Shown: in pieces, positions 26,987-35,308 of the stretch | Layout of the letters: each line of letters starts with the position of its first letter | Numbering within the stretch: the stretch's first letter is position 1 | NCBI RefSeq assembly: GCF_016651105.1 | Contig: NZ_JAEKEL010000001.1 | Span: 3,710,001-3,774,000 of the forward strand | Origin: Pseudomonas sp. TH15 | Lineage (GTDB): Bacteria; Pseudomonadota; Gammaproteobacteria; Pseudomonadales; Pseudomonadaceae | DNA length: 64,000 bases | Reading direction: 5' to 3' | The notes under the pieces: generated by a model | The model's database searches: none | Seen by the model: the letters and a program-made list of their open reading frames with translations, nothing else | What the model was told of the DNA's origin: nothing | Translations under genes and position numbers: made by a program

Positions 26987-27605
26987 GCGAGGTGTCGACG
27001 TCCTTGTCCCAGATCAGCCGCGGATCGAAGCTCATCGCCGAGAGCATGGTGAACACTACCACCAGGCCAAAAAACAGAATGCCCGGACGCGGTTCGATAT
27101 CGGCCAGGGCTTGAAACTTGACCAGGGAGGCCACCAGCGCCACCACGATCACATCGAGCATTGACCAATAACCGATAACCTCGACGAAACGGTACAGCTT
27201 CGACCGCTCCTTGCGCGCCCATTGGCTGTCACGCCGAACAGTCACCAGCAGCAACGTCAGGGCGACGAACTTGATGCCAGGCACCGCGATACTGGCGATA
27301 AAAATGATCAAGGCAATGTCCCAGGCACCGGATTCCCAAAACTCCAGCACGCCGCTGATGATGGTGCTGTCGGCGCCGTTGCCGACCATTTGGGTGTTCA
27401 TCACCGGCAACAGATTGGCCGGGACGTAAAACGCCAGGGCCGTGAACATATAGGCCCAGGTCCGGGCAAGGGAATTCGTCTTGCGCCGATGCAGCGGCGC
27501 ACCGCAGCGCTCACATTCGTGAGGGTCGTTGGTCATGTCGCAGGCCAGGCCACAGCTGTGACACAGGCACAGGCCGAGTTCGCTGGCGACCGGAGGCGTT
27601 GTCAT
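26919..27605 (-). CDS. PqiA-like (paraquat-inducible A / LetA) membrane protein, second copy
   Basis: This 228-residue protein has an N-terminal zinc-ribbon pair (CLCHSCGLACD, then HECERCGAPLH) and four helices with FYVPANLLPVMNT and YWSMLDVIVVALVASLVKF, the PqiA signatures. The ATG at 27605 overlaps the stop of the upstream pqiA-like gene (ATGA). The tail (SDEEPQATPATDG...) is polar and its coding sequence overlaps the 3' end of ydiJ by 68 bp on the opposite strand. Normally such pairs are followed by an MCE-domain gene (pqiB/letB), but none is here. Confidence 0.88.
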   Translation of the reverse strand: MTTPPVASELGLCLCHSCGLACDMTNDPHECERCGAPLHRRKTNSLARTWAYMFTALAFYVPANLLPVMNTQMVGNGADSTIISGVLEFWESGAWDIALIIFIASIAVPGIKFVALTLLLVTVRRDSQWARKERSKLYRFVEVIGYWSMLDVIVVALVASLVKFQALADIEPRPGILFFGLVVVFTMLSAMSFDPRLIWDKDVDTSLSDEEPQATPATDGAVPDPTGA

Positions 27606-28198
27606 AAAATGTCCCACAGTTCACGGATATCGCGCCCGGCGATGCGGATCATCATCAGGCTGAGAACGGCCAGGGCGAACAGGCCGATACCGGGCAGTAC
27701 ATCCAGCAACCCGGCGAGCTTGATGACCGCGACCATCGCACCCAGCAGGCAGACTTCCAGCATGCTCCAGGGCCTGAGCGCTTCCAGCCAGCGCATGCAG
27801 AACCTGAAGCCCGGCGCGCGCTGGCGTGCAAGGGCGAAGCTCAATACCCAGATCAGCAGCAATAACTGGAAGATCGGCGCGATGATCATGGCGATCGCCG
27901 CCACCATGGCGATGAACGTGATCGGCCCCAGACTCAGGGCCAGCACCGAGTCCCAAAGCGTGGCGCTGTTTTTCAGGCCTTTTAGGTTGATGCTCATGAC
28001 CGGATAGAAATTGGCAAAAACCCACAGCACCAATGCAGTGAAGGTCAAGGCCAGGCGCTGCTCTACCGTCAGGCCGTTATAGCGCTGGAGCACGCCGCCG
28101 CAGCGGGTGCACAGGGTTTTCTGATGTTTGGCGAGCGTGACTTTTTCATACACGCAGTCGCAGTGCTCGCAGATGATCAGGTGCTCGGTGTTGACCAT
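27602..28198 (-). CDS. PqiA-like (paraquat-inducible A / LetA) membrane protein, first copy
   Basis: This 198-residue protein has Cys pairs CEHCDC and CTRCGG forming a zinc ribbon, then four helices with the PqiA motifs VFANFYPVMSI and RPWSMLEVCLLGAMVAVIKL. Together the two short proteins correspond to the two halves of E. coli LetA (YebS). The LetA/PqiA proteins sit in the inner membrane and work with MCE proteins in lipid transport between membranes. A TTG two codons upstream is an alternative start, but the ATG at 28198 is better. Confidence 0.88.
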   Translation of the reverse strand: MVNTEHLIICEHCDCVYEKVTLAKHQKTLCTRCGGVLQRYNGLTVEQRLALTFTALVLWVFANFYPVMSINLKGLKNSATLWDSVLALSLGPITFIAMVAAIAMIIAPIFQLLLLIWVLSFALARQRAPGFRFCMRWLEALRPWSMLEVCLLGAMVAVIKLAGLLDVLPGIGLFALAVLSLMMIRIAGRDIRELWDIL

Positions 28199-28420
28199 AG
28201 ACAACGCTCGACAGCAGGCCGCAAGGGCAGGGGGACTTGATCACTATAGAAGGCTGAGGCTATTGGGCAACTTGGCTGACGACTACAGGTTGGCTTTTCT
28301 TGGAATCAATATCGATTGGGTTTGGGTTTGGGTTTTGGCTTTGTGGTCGCGGGTTCTCGGCGCTGAAGGCCCGACGCCGCGACATCACCTGATTGAAATA
28401 CCTGCAGGCCCATGCTGATT
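28199..28420. other. Non-coding stretch upstream of the pqiA-like genes
   Basis: I see no convincing gene. The only notable feature is a short microrepeat of TTGGGT units at about 28315-28338. The promoter of the pqiA-like pair should lie near 28200-28260. Confidence 0.5.
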
Positions 28421-28769
28421 GCGTTTGCTCGCGAAAGCGGTCTATCAGTCGACAACGGCATTAACTGACCGGCCCCTTCGCGAGCAAGCTTTGCTCCTAC
28501 GGTTTTGGCGTTATGAGTGAAATTCTGAGCCAACAGCAAAAACCTGTGGGAGCGGGCTTGCTCGCGAAAGCGGAGTGTCATTCAACAATGATGTCGGCTG
28601 ACACGGCCCCTTCGCGAGCAAGCTCAGCTCCTACAGGGATTGTGGCCGCACACAAATACCCGGCCCACCACCGAACAACTGTGGGAGCGGGCTTGCTCGC
28701 GAAAGCGGTGTGTTATTCAACAACGATGTCGACTGACACGGCCTCTTCGCGAGCAAGCTCAGCTCCTAC
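28421..28769. repeat. Three consecutive REPINs
   Basis: Three paired elements lie at 28421-28500, 28545-28634 and 28680-28769. Each begins with a ttgctcgcgaaagcgg core and ends with the inverted ttcgcgagcaagct core plus ctcctac. The second and third are near-identical including the inner loop (ttcaacaaYgatgtcg). They fill the space between the pqiA-like promoter and the 3' end of sad. Confidence 0.9.
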
Positions 28770-28827
28770 AGTTTTGTGTTGTGAGTGAAATCTGAGTCCG
28801 TTGCGCAAGACCTTGTGGGTTTGCGGA

Positions 28828-30219
28828 TTACTTGCGATCCAGCCACACGGTTTGCGCATTGCAGAACTCGCGTACGCCGAAGTGCGACAGTTCGCGGCCG
28901 AAACCGCTTTTCTTCACGCCACCGAAGGTCACGCGTGGGTCGCTGGCGGAGTAGCCATTGATGAACACACCGCCGGTTTCCAGTTCGCTGGTCAGTTGTT
29001 GGGCCAGTTGAACGTTGGCGGTGTAAATCGTGGCGGTCAGACCAAACTCGCTGTCGTTGGCCAGGGCCACGGCATGGGCGCAATCGCGGGCGGTGATGAT
29101 CGAGGCGACCGGGCCGAACAGTTCCTGTTTGAACGAGGTCATGCGATCGGTGACGTTGGCCAGCACGGTCGGCTCGTAATAGTTGCCGGCACCTGCGGAT
29201 TTGCCGCCGCCGAGCAGCAGGGTCGCACCTTCCTCAAGGGTGTCGCGCACCTGCTGATCCAATTCATCGCGCAGATCGAAACGCGCCATCGGGCCGATGT
29301 AGGTGTCGGCGGCCAGCGGGTCGCCAACCTTCAATTTGCGTGTGGCTTCGACGAATTTGCGGGTGAACTCCTCGACCACGCCTTCTTCGATGATCAAGCG
29401 CTTGGCGGCGGCGCAGACCTGCCCGGAGTTCTGGTAGCGACCGATGACGGCGGCCTGCACGGCTTCGTCGAGATCCGCATCGTTAAGCACGATAAACGGA
29501 TCGGAACCGCCCAATTCCAGCACGCATTTTTTCAGCGCGGCACCGGCCTGAGCACCGATGGCGATACCGGCGCGCACGCTGCCGGTGAGGGTCACGGCGG
29601 CGATGCGTGGGTCGGTAATTGCTTTTGAAACGCCGTCCGGCGTGACGTTGATAACTTCAAACACGCCTTCGGCAAACCCGGCGCGCTGGATCGCATCGCG
29701 CAGCAGATAGGCGCTGCCCATGACGTTGGGCGCGTGCTTGAGGACGTAGGTGTTGCCGGCGATCAGCGCTGGAACGGCGCCACGCAGCACCTGCCAGATC
29801 GGGAAGTTCCACGGCATCACGGCGAGAATCGGGCCCAGCGGGCGGTATTCAATGCGCGCCTTGCCACCTTCAACCAGCGTCGACTCGGCGGTCAACATGG
29901 CGGGGCCGTGTTCGGCGTACCACTCGCACAGTTGCGCACACTTTTCGATTTCACCGCGGGCCTGGGTGGTGGGCTTACCCATTTCCAGAGTGATCATACG
30001 CGCCAGTTTTGGCGCATCGTCGCGCAGTGCCTGGGCCAGGGCGATCAGCGATTGTGCGCGCTGTTCTACTGGTGTCCGGCGCCATACCGAGAAACCGGCG
30101 GCGGCACGGGCGAGGGCGGCGTCCAGTGCCTCGGCGGATTCGAAAGGGTAGTGGCCGATCTGCTCGCCATTGGCGGGGTTGATCGAAATGGCATGGGTGA
30201 GACTGGAAACCTGGGTCAT
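28828..30219 (-). CDS. sad: NAD(P)-dependent succinate-semialdehyde dehydrogenase (Sad/YneI type)
   Basis: This 463-residue aldehyde dehydrogenase closely resembles E. coli Sad (462). The catalytic Cys is in YQNSGQVCAAAKR (near residue 268) and the general base Glu in CVLELGGSDPF (near 235). MPWNFPIWQVLRGAVPAL and the C-terminal GVKKSGFGRELSHFGVREFC match the family. Sad oxidises succinate semialdehyde to succinate in GABA or putrescine breakdown. The neighbour, divergent across 100 bp, is a PtrR-like regulator, the same pairing as in enterobacteria, which strongly supports the name. Confidence 0.93.
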   Translation of the reverse strand: MTQVSSLTHAISINPANGEQIGHYPFESAEALDAALARAAAGFSVWRRTPVEQRAQSLIALAQALRDDAPKLARMITLEMGKPTTQARGEIEKCAQLCEWYAEHGPAMLTAESTLVEGGKARIEYRPLGPILAVMPWNFPIWQVLRGAVPALIAGNTYVLKHAPNVMGSAYLLRDAIQRAGFAEGVFEVINVTPDGVSKAITDPRIAAVTLTGSVRAGIAIGAQAGAALKKCVLELGGSDPFIVLNDADLDEAVQAAVIGRYQNSGQVCAAAKRLIIEEGVVEEFTRKFVEATRKLKVGDPLAADTYIGPMARFDLRDELDQQVRDTLEEGATLLLGGGKSAGAGNYYEPTVLANVTDRMTSFKQELFGPVASIITARDCAHAVALANDSEFGLTATIYTANVQLAQQLTSELETGGVFINGYSASDPRVTFGGVKKSGFGRELSHFGVREFCNAQTVWLDRK

Positions 30220-30319
30220 GGCACCGTCCTGCTGGGTGGGTATGCGCTCAGATTACGGGGGTGGTTGTTTTCTGGAAACTGAATAATACTGAGTGTATCG
30301 TTCACGTTTGGAGAATAAC

Positions 30320-31198
30320 TTGGATCTGGTCCAGCTCGAGATTTTCAAAGCGGTTGCCGAACACGGCAGCATCAGTGCGGCCGCTCAGCACATCCACCGG
30401 GTACCCTCGAACCTGACAACGCGTATCAAGCAACTGGAGCTGGATCTGGGGGTGGACCTGTTTATCCGCGAGAAAAGCCGCTTGCGCCTGTCGCCGGCCG
30501 GTTGGAGTTTTCTCGATTACGCCCGGCGTATTCTCGACCTGGTTCAGGAGGCCCGGGCCACCGTGGCGGGTGAAGAGCCGCAAGGGTCTTTCCCACTAGG
30601 TTCGCTGGAGAGCACGGCGGCGGTGCGGATTCCCGAGCTGTTGGCCGCCTACAACCAGAAGCACGCCAAGGTCGAGCTGGCCCTGTCCACCGGTCCTTCC
30701 GGCACCATGATCGACGGCGTGCTCTCTGGTCGATTGGCCGCCGCGTTCGTCGACGGTCCGGTGCTGCACCCGGCACTGGAAGGCGTGCCGGCGTTCGAGG
30801 AAGAAATGGTGGTCATCGCACCGCTCAACCATGCCCCGATCCACCGTGCGCAGCACGTCAACGGCGAGAACATCTATGCCTTCCGCTCCAACTGCTCGTA
30901 CCGGCACCACTTCGAGAGCTGGTTCAGCAAGGACGCCTCGGTGCCTGGCAAGATTTTCGAAATGGAGTCCTATCACGGCATGCTCGCCTGCGTCAGTGCC
31001 GGTGCCGGTCTGGCGCTGATGCCCCGCAGCATGCTCGAAAGCATGCCCGGCTGTACCACGGTGAGCATCTGGCCGCTGTCGGAATCCTTCCGTTATTTGC
31101 GCACCTGGCTGGTGTGGCGCCGGGGCACGGTGTCGCAAAGCCTGACCATGTTTGTGCGGTTGCTGGAAGAGCGGGGCGTAGTACGTGAAGAAGAGTAA
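30320..31198 (+). CDS. ptrR: LysR-family regulator PtrR (YneJ)
   Basis: This 292-residue regulator has an HTH at residues 1-60 (AVAEHGSISAAAQHIHRVPS, then NLTTRIKQLELDLGVDLF) and an effector domain with SLESTAAVRIPELLA, STGPSGTMIDGVLSG and FEMESYHGMLACVSAGAGLALMP, matching enterobacterial PtrR/YneJ. A TTG start at 30320 is chosen: it gives the canonical (M)DLVQLEIF N terminus and has GGAG seven bases upstream. In Salmonella and E. coli PtrR represses sad, and the gene pairing is the same here. Confidence 0.9.
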   Translation: MDLVQLEIFKAVAEHGSISAAAQHIHRVPSNLTTRIKQLELDLGVDLFIREKSRLRLSPAGWSFLDYARRILDLVQEARATVAGEEPQGSFPLGSLESTAAVRIPELLAAYNQKHAKVELALSTGPSGTMIDGVLSGRLAAAFVDGPVLHPALEGVPAFEEEMVVIAPLNHAPIHRAQHVNGENIYAFRSNCSYRHHFESWFSKDASVPGKIFEMESYHGMLACVSAGAGLALMPRSMLESMPGCTTVSIWPLSESFRYLRTWLVWRRGTVSQSLTMFVRLLEERGVVREEE

Positions 31199-31281
31199 TT
31201 GACACTTTGTGTCATGGCTGTATCTTTATCGGCGTTTCGCAATATAAAAAACTATACAGCGCAGCCATGAGGAACCCGTAA

Positions 31282-31963
31282 ATGACCACAGCCCTGAGCG
31301 AAAAAACCGCCTTGAGCGGCAAGGAAGCGGTCGGCGATCGTTTTGTACTGGAAACGATGAGCCGTGCCCAGCAACTGACCTGGCAAGCCGTCGACGCCAT
31401 TGCCAAAGTGATCAAACCCGGCATGCTTGAGTCCGAAGCGATCGCCCGCGGCAAGGAAATCCTCGCTGAACTGGGCATGGACCGGATCTGGCATCCGCTG
31501 TTGATTCGTTTCGGCGCCAACACGCTGAAGACCTTCAAACAGCGCTCTGAGGGTGATCCGGTGTTGGGTGAAGAGGACATTTTCTTTATCGACATGGGCG
31601 TGGTCTGGCATGGGCACGAAGGCGATGCGGGCGCGACCTACACCACAGGCTCCGACCCGGAGATGATTGCCTGTGCGGCAGCTGCCAAGGAACTGTTCGA
31701 CCGTGTCGAAGCTTTCTGGCGCGAAGGTGTTTCCGGTGTCGAACTGTACCGCTATGCCGACGAGCAGGCGAGCGCAATGGGCTGGAAGCTGAACCTGGAA
31801 ATCAAGGGCCACCGGGTCAGTGACTTCCCCCATGCGATCTATCGTGCCGGTGATTTGGGGCGACTTCGATCAGGCCCCGAATGCCGGTGTATGGATACTG
31901 GAAATCCAGATTGCTCACCCGCAACGGCCGTTCGGCGCGTTTTACGAAGACTTGCTCATTTAA
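31282..31963 (+). pseudogene. M24-family metallopeptidase, frameshifted near its 3' end
   Basis: The gene starts MTTALSEKTALSGKEAVGDR at 31282. The first about 193 residues are a normal M24 (pita-bread) domain, including DIFFIDMGVVWHGHEGDAGA with metal-ligand Asp. After the run GGGG at 31857-31860 the reading frame is lost. Removing one G restores the C terminus GDFDQAPNAGVWILEIQIAH to FYEDLLI and a stop at 31961-31963, ten bases before the next gene. The metal-ligand Glu in LEIQIAH lies in the shifted part, so a product of the sequence as given would lack part of the active site. It could equally be a sequencing insertion. Confidence 0.85.
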
Positions 31964-31972
31964 GGAAACCTC

Positions 31973-32326
31973 ATGACCCACCCGACACCCCAAACCGTGC
32001 TGCTGTTTTCCTACGGCACTTTGCAGGATCGCGCCGTGCAACTGTCCAACTTTGGCCGAGAGTTGGAGGGTCGCGCGGACAGTCTGCCGGGCTATAAACA
32101 GCAAATGGTCGAGATTACCGATCCTGCCGTGCTCGCCACCAGCGGCAAAACCCATCACCCGATCGTGCAGGAAAGCGGCAATGCGGCCGATGAGATTGTC
32201 GGCACGGTTTTCCGGATTACTGCAGAGGAACTGGCTGCTGCGGATGAATACGAAGTGGCGGACTACAAACGCGTCAGCGTGCTGCTAAAGTCTGGGGTCG
32301 ATGCATGGGTTTACGTGCAGGCGTGA
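31973..32326 (+). CDS. Gamma-glutamylcyclotransferase family (AIG2-like) protein
   Basis: This 117-residue protein has the GGCT signature LLFSYGTLQDRAVQ, with the glycine-rich substrate loop SYGTL, and the acidic residue in ADEYEVADYKRVSV. Members cleave gamma-glutamyl amines or gamma-glutamyl amino acids to 5-oxoproline, though many are uncharacterised. The start lies 10 bp after the reconstructed stop of the M24 peptidase, so the two are likely co-transcribed. Confidence 0.88.
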   Translation: MTHPTPQTVLLFSYGTLQDRAVQLSNFGRELEGRADSLPGYKQQMVEITDPAVLATSGKTHHPIVQESGNAADEIVGTVFRITAEELAAADEYEVADYKRVSVLLKSGVDAWVYVQA

Positions 32327-32420
32327 CAACAGAGCGCAGCGCTGTAGTTGTTTTTATATAGCGTCAACTTCGATGATGCACGCCGTTTCCTAACTCTAAA
32401 GTCAAAAAAGGGCGCCCGTC

Positions 32421-32849
32421 ATGAAAGTCAGTGCACGCAACGTATTCAAAGGCAAAGTCAGCAATGTTCAGGCCGGCGCCGTCAACGCCGAAGTGGTATT
32501 GACCCTTTCGGGCGGTGAGCAATTGGTTGCCGTCGTGACCATGGAAAGCATCAAGAACCTCGGCATTGCCGTCGGCAAAGAGGCTGTCGCACTGGTCAAG
32601 GCGCCATGGGTAATGTTGATGACCGAATCCAGCGACATTCGTCTCTCGGCGCGCAACTGCCTGGAAGGCAAAGTGCTGAGCGTGACTGATGGCGCGGTTA
32701 ACGCTGAAGTGGTGATCGAACTGGCCGGCGGTTCCAAGGTTTACTCGATCGTAACTCGCGATGCCGTTGCTGAACTGGGCCTCGCCAAAGGCGTCAGCGC
32801 GACCGCTGTGATCAAGGCTTCGCACATCATTCTGGGCGTTCCGGCCTGA
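32421..32849 (+). CDS. Molybdopterin/molybdate-binding protein with two Mop (TOBE) domains
   Basis: This 142-residue protein consists of two tandem Mop domains, residues 1-70 and 73-142. Each starts with (I)xxSARNxxxGKVxxVxxGAVNAEV and contains an (A)VVTxxSIxxLGxxxGxxxxxxIKAxxV pattern. Such di-Mop proteins bind molybdate and are thought to buffer or store it in the cytoplasm. It is preceded by a 94-bp gap and followed by a strong terminator, so it is probably monocistronic. Confidence 0.92.
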   Translation: MKVSARNVFKGKVSNVQAGAVNAEVVLTLSGGEQLVAVVTMESIKNLGIAVGKEAVALVKAPWVMLMTESSDIRLSARNCLEGKVLSVTDGAVNAEVVIELAGGSKVYSIVTRDAVAELGLAKGVSATAVIKASHIILGVPA

Positions 32850-32870
32850 TTATTCCTTCAGGCTGACGAG

Positions 32871-32905
32871 AACCTCTGATCCCGGTTTCGGGATCAGAGG
32901 TTTTT
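32871..32905 (+). terminator. Rho-independent terminator
   Basis: The hairpin AACCTCTGATCCC-GGTTTC-GGGATCAGAGGTT is followed by TTT. It lies directly between the Mop gene and the convergent GST gene. Confidence 0.93.
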
Positions 32906-32908
32906 GCT

Positions 32909-33532
32909 TCATGGCGTGCCGTTTCGGCCGTACAGTCGATAGCCTTCGCGTTGGTTCAAGCGATCGTAGTAGGCAGTGACGGCCGGCAAGTGCGGATGTT
33001 CAAGCGGCGTTTCGAACCAGCGGTTTACCGACAACCCGATCGGGATGTCCGCCAGTGAGAACTCGTTGCCACTGACGTAAGCACCGGTCGAGGCCAGCTG
33101 CCGATCGAGGATCGCCATGTTCTGCGACCATTGCTCGATACCGTTGGCCAACGCAGCGCTGTCCTGATAATCCGGCGACTGGCGCACCAGCGACATCAGC
33201 GGATATGACCACGAGCGATTCAGCTCCGACGCCTGCCAGTCAATCCATTGGTCTACCCGCGCCCGGGCCATTGGCTCAACCGGATACAGTTGCGCGCCGT
33301 CATAGCGCGCCGCCAGATAACGGATGATCGTGTTGGACTCCCACAGCGTGAAATCCCCGTCCTGGATCACCGGCACCATGGCGCATGGATTCAGCGCGAG
33401 AAACTCCGCAGTCTGCGTCGACCGGAACCCCGAGCCCCAGTCTTCACGCTCAAAGGGAATCTGCAGTTCAGCGCAGGTCCACAGCACTTTGCGCACGTTG
33501 ATCGATGAAGCCTTACCGAGTATTCGCAGCAT
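32909..33532 (-). CDS. Glutathione S-transferase family protein
   Basis: This 207-residue protein has an N-terminal thioredoxin-like GST domain (residues 1-80) with the glutathione-binding strand and turn CAMVPVIQDGDFTLWESNTI (cis-Pro and the E-S pair), and an all-helical C-terminal domain (90-205) with SLADIPIGLSVNRW. The potential catalytic Ser is in KASSINVRKVLW, as in theta/beta-like classes. Substrate unknown. Confidence 0.9.
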   Translation of the reverse strand: MLRILGKASSINVRKVLWTCAELQIPFEREDWGSGFRSTQTAEFLALNPCAMVPVIQDGDFTLWESNTIIRYLAARYDGAQLYPVEPMARARVDQWIDWQASELNRSWSYPLMSLVRQSPDYQDSAALANGIEQWSQNMAILDRQLASTGAYVSGNEFSLADIPIGLSVNRWFETPLEHPHLPAVTAYYDRLNQREGYRLYGRNGTP

Positions 33533-33583
33533 TGGATTCGCCTTCCCTCTAGTCGTCGGACGTGAAGAAATACCACACCGAAA

Positions 33584-33615
33584 CGAAGAAGACCCGCGCG
33601 TGGCGGGCCTTCTTT
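33584..33615. terminator. Bidirectional terminator-like hairpin
   Basis: AAGAAGACCCGC-GCGT-GGCGGGCCTTCTT is followed by TTTC. It sits just past the NCS1 permease stop. Its plus-strand T run and minus-strand arms allow use as the permease terminator. Confidence 0.75.
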
Positions 33616-33629
33616 TTCATCGAATCAAA

Positions 33630-35045
33630 TCACAGGCCGCTCGCCAGCTTCCCGCCCATCATCCGCCGACGGTAGGAGGTGTCCCGACTCGCCAGCCACC
33701 AGTACAACGGCGTCGTAATCAGCAACCCGACCACCCAGGACAAATCCGCGCCATCGATGTGCGCCGAGATCGGCCCGACGTACAGCGGCGTGTTCATGAA
33801 CGGAATTTGCACCACGATCCCGATCGCATAGGCCAGCAGCGCCTGCGGGTTGTAGCGGCCATAAATCCCGCCATCGACGTGGAAGATCGAATCGATGTCG
33901 TACTGACCTTTATGAATCGCATAGAAGTCGATCAGGTTGATCGCGGTCCATGGCACCAGCACCACGAGTAGCACCAGCACCATGTCGACGAAGTGGCCGA
34001 TGAAGTTGGCGGAGGCGCCGACGGCGGCGAAGCAGCAAGCGCCCAGGACGATGATCGAGATCACGGCGCGGCTTTTTGCCGTAGGGATCCAGCGGTAGGC
34101 GAAGGTCTGCACCAGGGTGATCAGTGACAGCACGGCACCGTAGAGGTTGAGGGCGTTGTGGCTGATGACGCTGAGCAGGAACAGCAACAGCATCAACGGG
34201 CCGATGGAGCCGGTGGCGAGTTTGACCGCGTCCATGGTGTCCATGCCGACGGGCGTGGCGAGGACCGCGACGGCGCCGAAGATGAACGACAGGCTGGAGC
34301 CGAGCACGGTGCCCAGATACGTGGTCCAGAAGGTCGAGGCCACGGGCACATTGGCCGGCAGGTAGCGCGAGTAGTCGGAGACGTACGGTGCGAAGGCGAT
34401 CTGCCAAAGTGCGGCCAGGGACACGGTGGCCAGCCAGCCTGAGATGTTGAAGCTGCCGCGGGTGAGGAAGTCGGCAGTCTGCACGTGGGTGAAGATGTAG
34501 CCGAAGCCGAGCACGATGCCGGCGCCGAGCACCCAGGTGCCGATGCGGTTGAGCACGTGGATGAAGCGGTAGCCGATGATGCCGATGATGCCCGAGCCGA
34601 GGGCGCCGATGACGATACCCACCGGCACCGGCACGCTGTCGACCACGCCGTGCAGGGACTTGCCGGCGAGGACGATGTTGGAGGCGAAGAAGCCGATGTA
34701 CATGATGCCGGCGATCAGCACCACCAGCAGTGCGCCGAGGGAGCCGAACTGGGCGCGGCTCTGGATCATCTGCGGAATGCCCATTTGCGGGCCTTGCGCC
34801 GAGTGCAGCGCCATCAGCACGCCGCCGACCAGATGCCCGACCAGAATGGCGACGATGCCCCACACCAGGTTCAGGTGAAACAGTTGCACGCCGAGGGCGC
34901 CGGTGACGATGGGCAGCGGCGCGATATTGCCGCCGAACCAGAGGGTGAACAAGTCCCGGACCTTTCCATGGCGATCTTGCGGTGGGACGTAGCCAATCGT
35001 GTGCTTCTCGATCAGCGGGGCGGAGGTTGTTGCGGAGGTGACCAT
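33630..35045 (-). CDS. NCS1-family nucleobase/cytosine-type permease
   Basis: This 471-residue protein has twelve helices of the NCS1 (Transp_cyt_pur) family. It begins MVTSATTSAPLIEKHTIGYV, followed by the conserved RDLFTLWFGGNIAPLPIVTGA and then QGPQMGIPQMIQSRAQFG. The ATG at 35045 has TTGGAG six bases upstream. NCS1 proteins import cytosine, uracil, allantoin, hydantoins, thiamine precursors and similar N-heterocycles with Na+ or H+; the substrate is not readable. It is divergent from a LysR regulator and is a paralogue of the permease at 46372-47784. Confidence 0.92.
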   Translation of the reverse strand: MVTSATTSAPLIEKHTIGYVPPQDRHGKVRDLFTLWFGGNIAPLPIVTGALGVQLFHLNLVWGIVAILVGHLVGGVLMALHSAQGPQMGIPQMIQSRAQFGSLGALLVVLIAGIMYIGFFASNIVLAGKSLHGVVDSVPVPVGIVIGALGSGIIGIIGYRFIHVLNRIGTWVLGAGIVLGFGYIFTHVQTADFLTRGSFNISGWLATVSLAALWQIAFAPYVSDYSRYLPANVPVASTFWTTYLGTVLGSSLSFIFGAVAVLATPVGMDTMDAVKLATGSIGPLMLLLFLLSVISHNALNLYGAVLSLITLVQTFAYRWIPTAKSRAVISIIVLGACCFAAVGASANFIGHFVDMVLVLLVVLVPWTAINLIDFYAIHKGQYDIDSIFHVDGGIYGRYNPQALLAYAIGIVVQIPFMNTPLYVGPISAHIDGADLSWVVGLLITTPLYWWLASRDTSYRRRMMGGKLASGL

Positions 35046-35259
35046 GACGAACTCCAAGGCAATATGAGTACGTGGACGTACTTCGGTGAGCGCCGGCACG
35101 GACGGCGCATTTCTTGTTGAAGTGATCATGTGCAAAGGCTCGGGATAGATAAATTAGTAAGTTTGTTGCTACAGACCTTAAAAAAAATATGCTCCGGGTG
35201 GCACGCAGCTCCGGTATGTTCAGGCCTCTCTCCTGTCAGGAGTTACACAGGGTGCTCAC

Positions 35260-35290
35260 TGTAGGAGCTGCCGAAGGCTGCGATCTTTTA
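35260..35290 (+). repeat. Solitary REP half-element just upstream of a LysR gene
   Basis: A single tgtaggagctgccgaaggct core followed by gcgatctttt lies about 9 bases upstream of the gene's ggagg ribosome-binding site. Elsewhere in the window this core occurs as inverted pairs. Here I see no partner. Confidence 0.7.
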
Positions 35291-35308
35291 ATTTTTCTGG
35301 AGGTCCGC

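Noticed and set aside
32421..32849. Tandem Mop domains considered as a recent internal duplication
   Set aside because: Di-Mop proteins of this length are a known stable family, so the repeat is not unusual.
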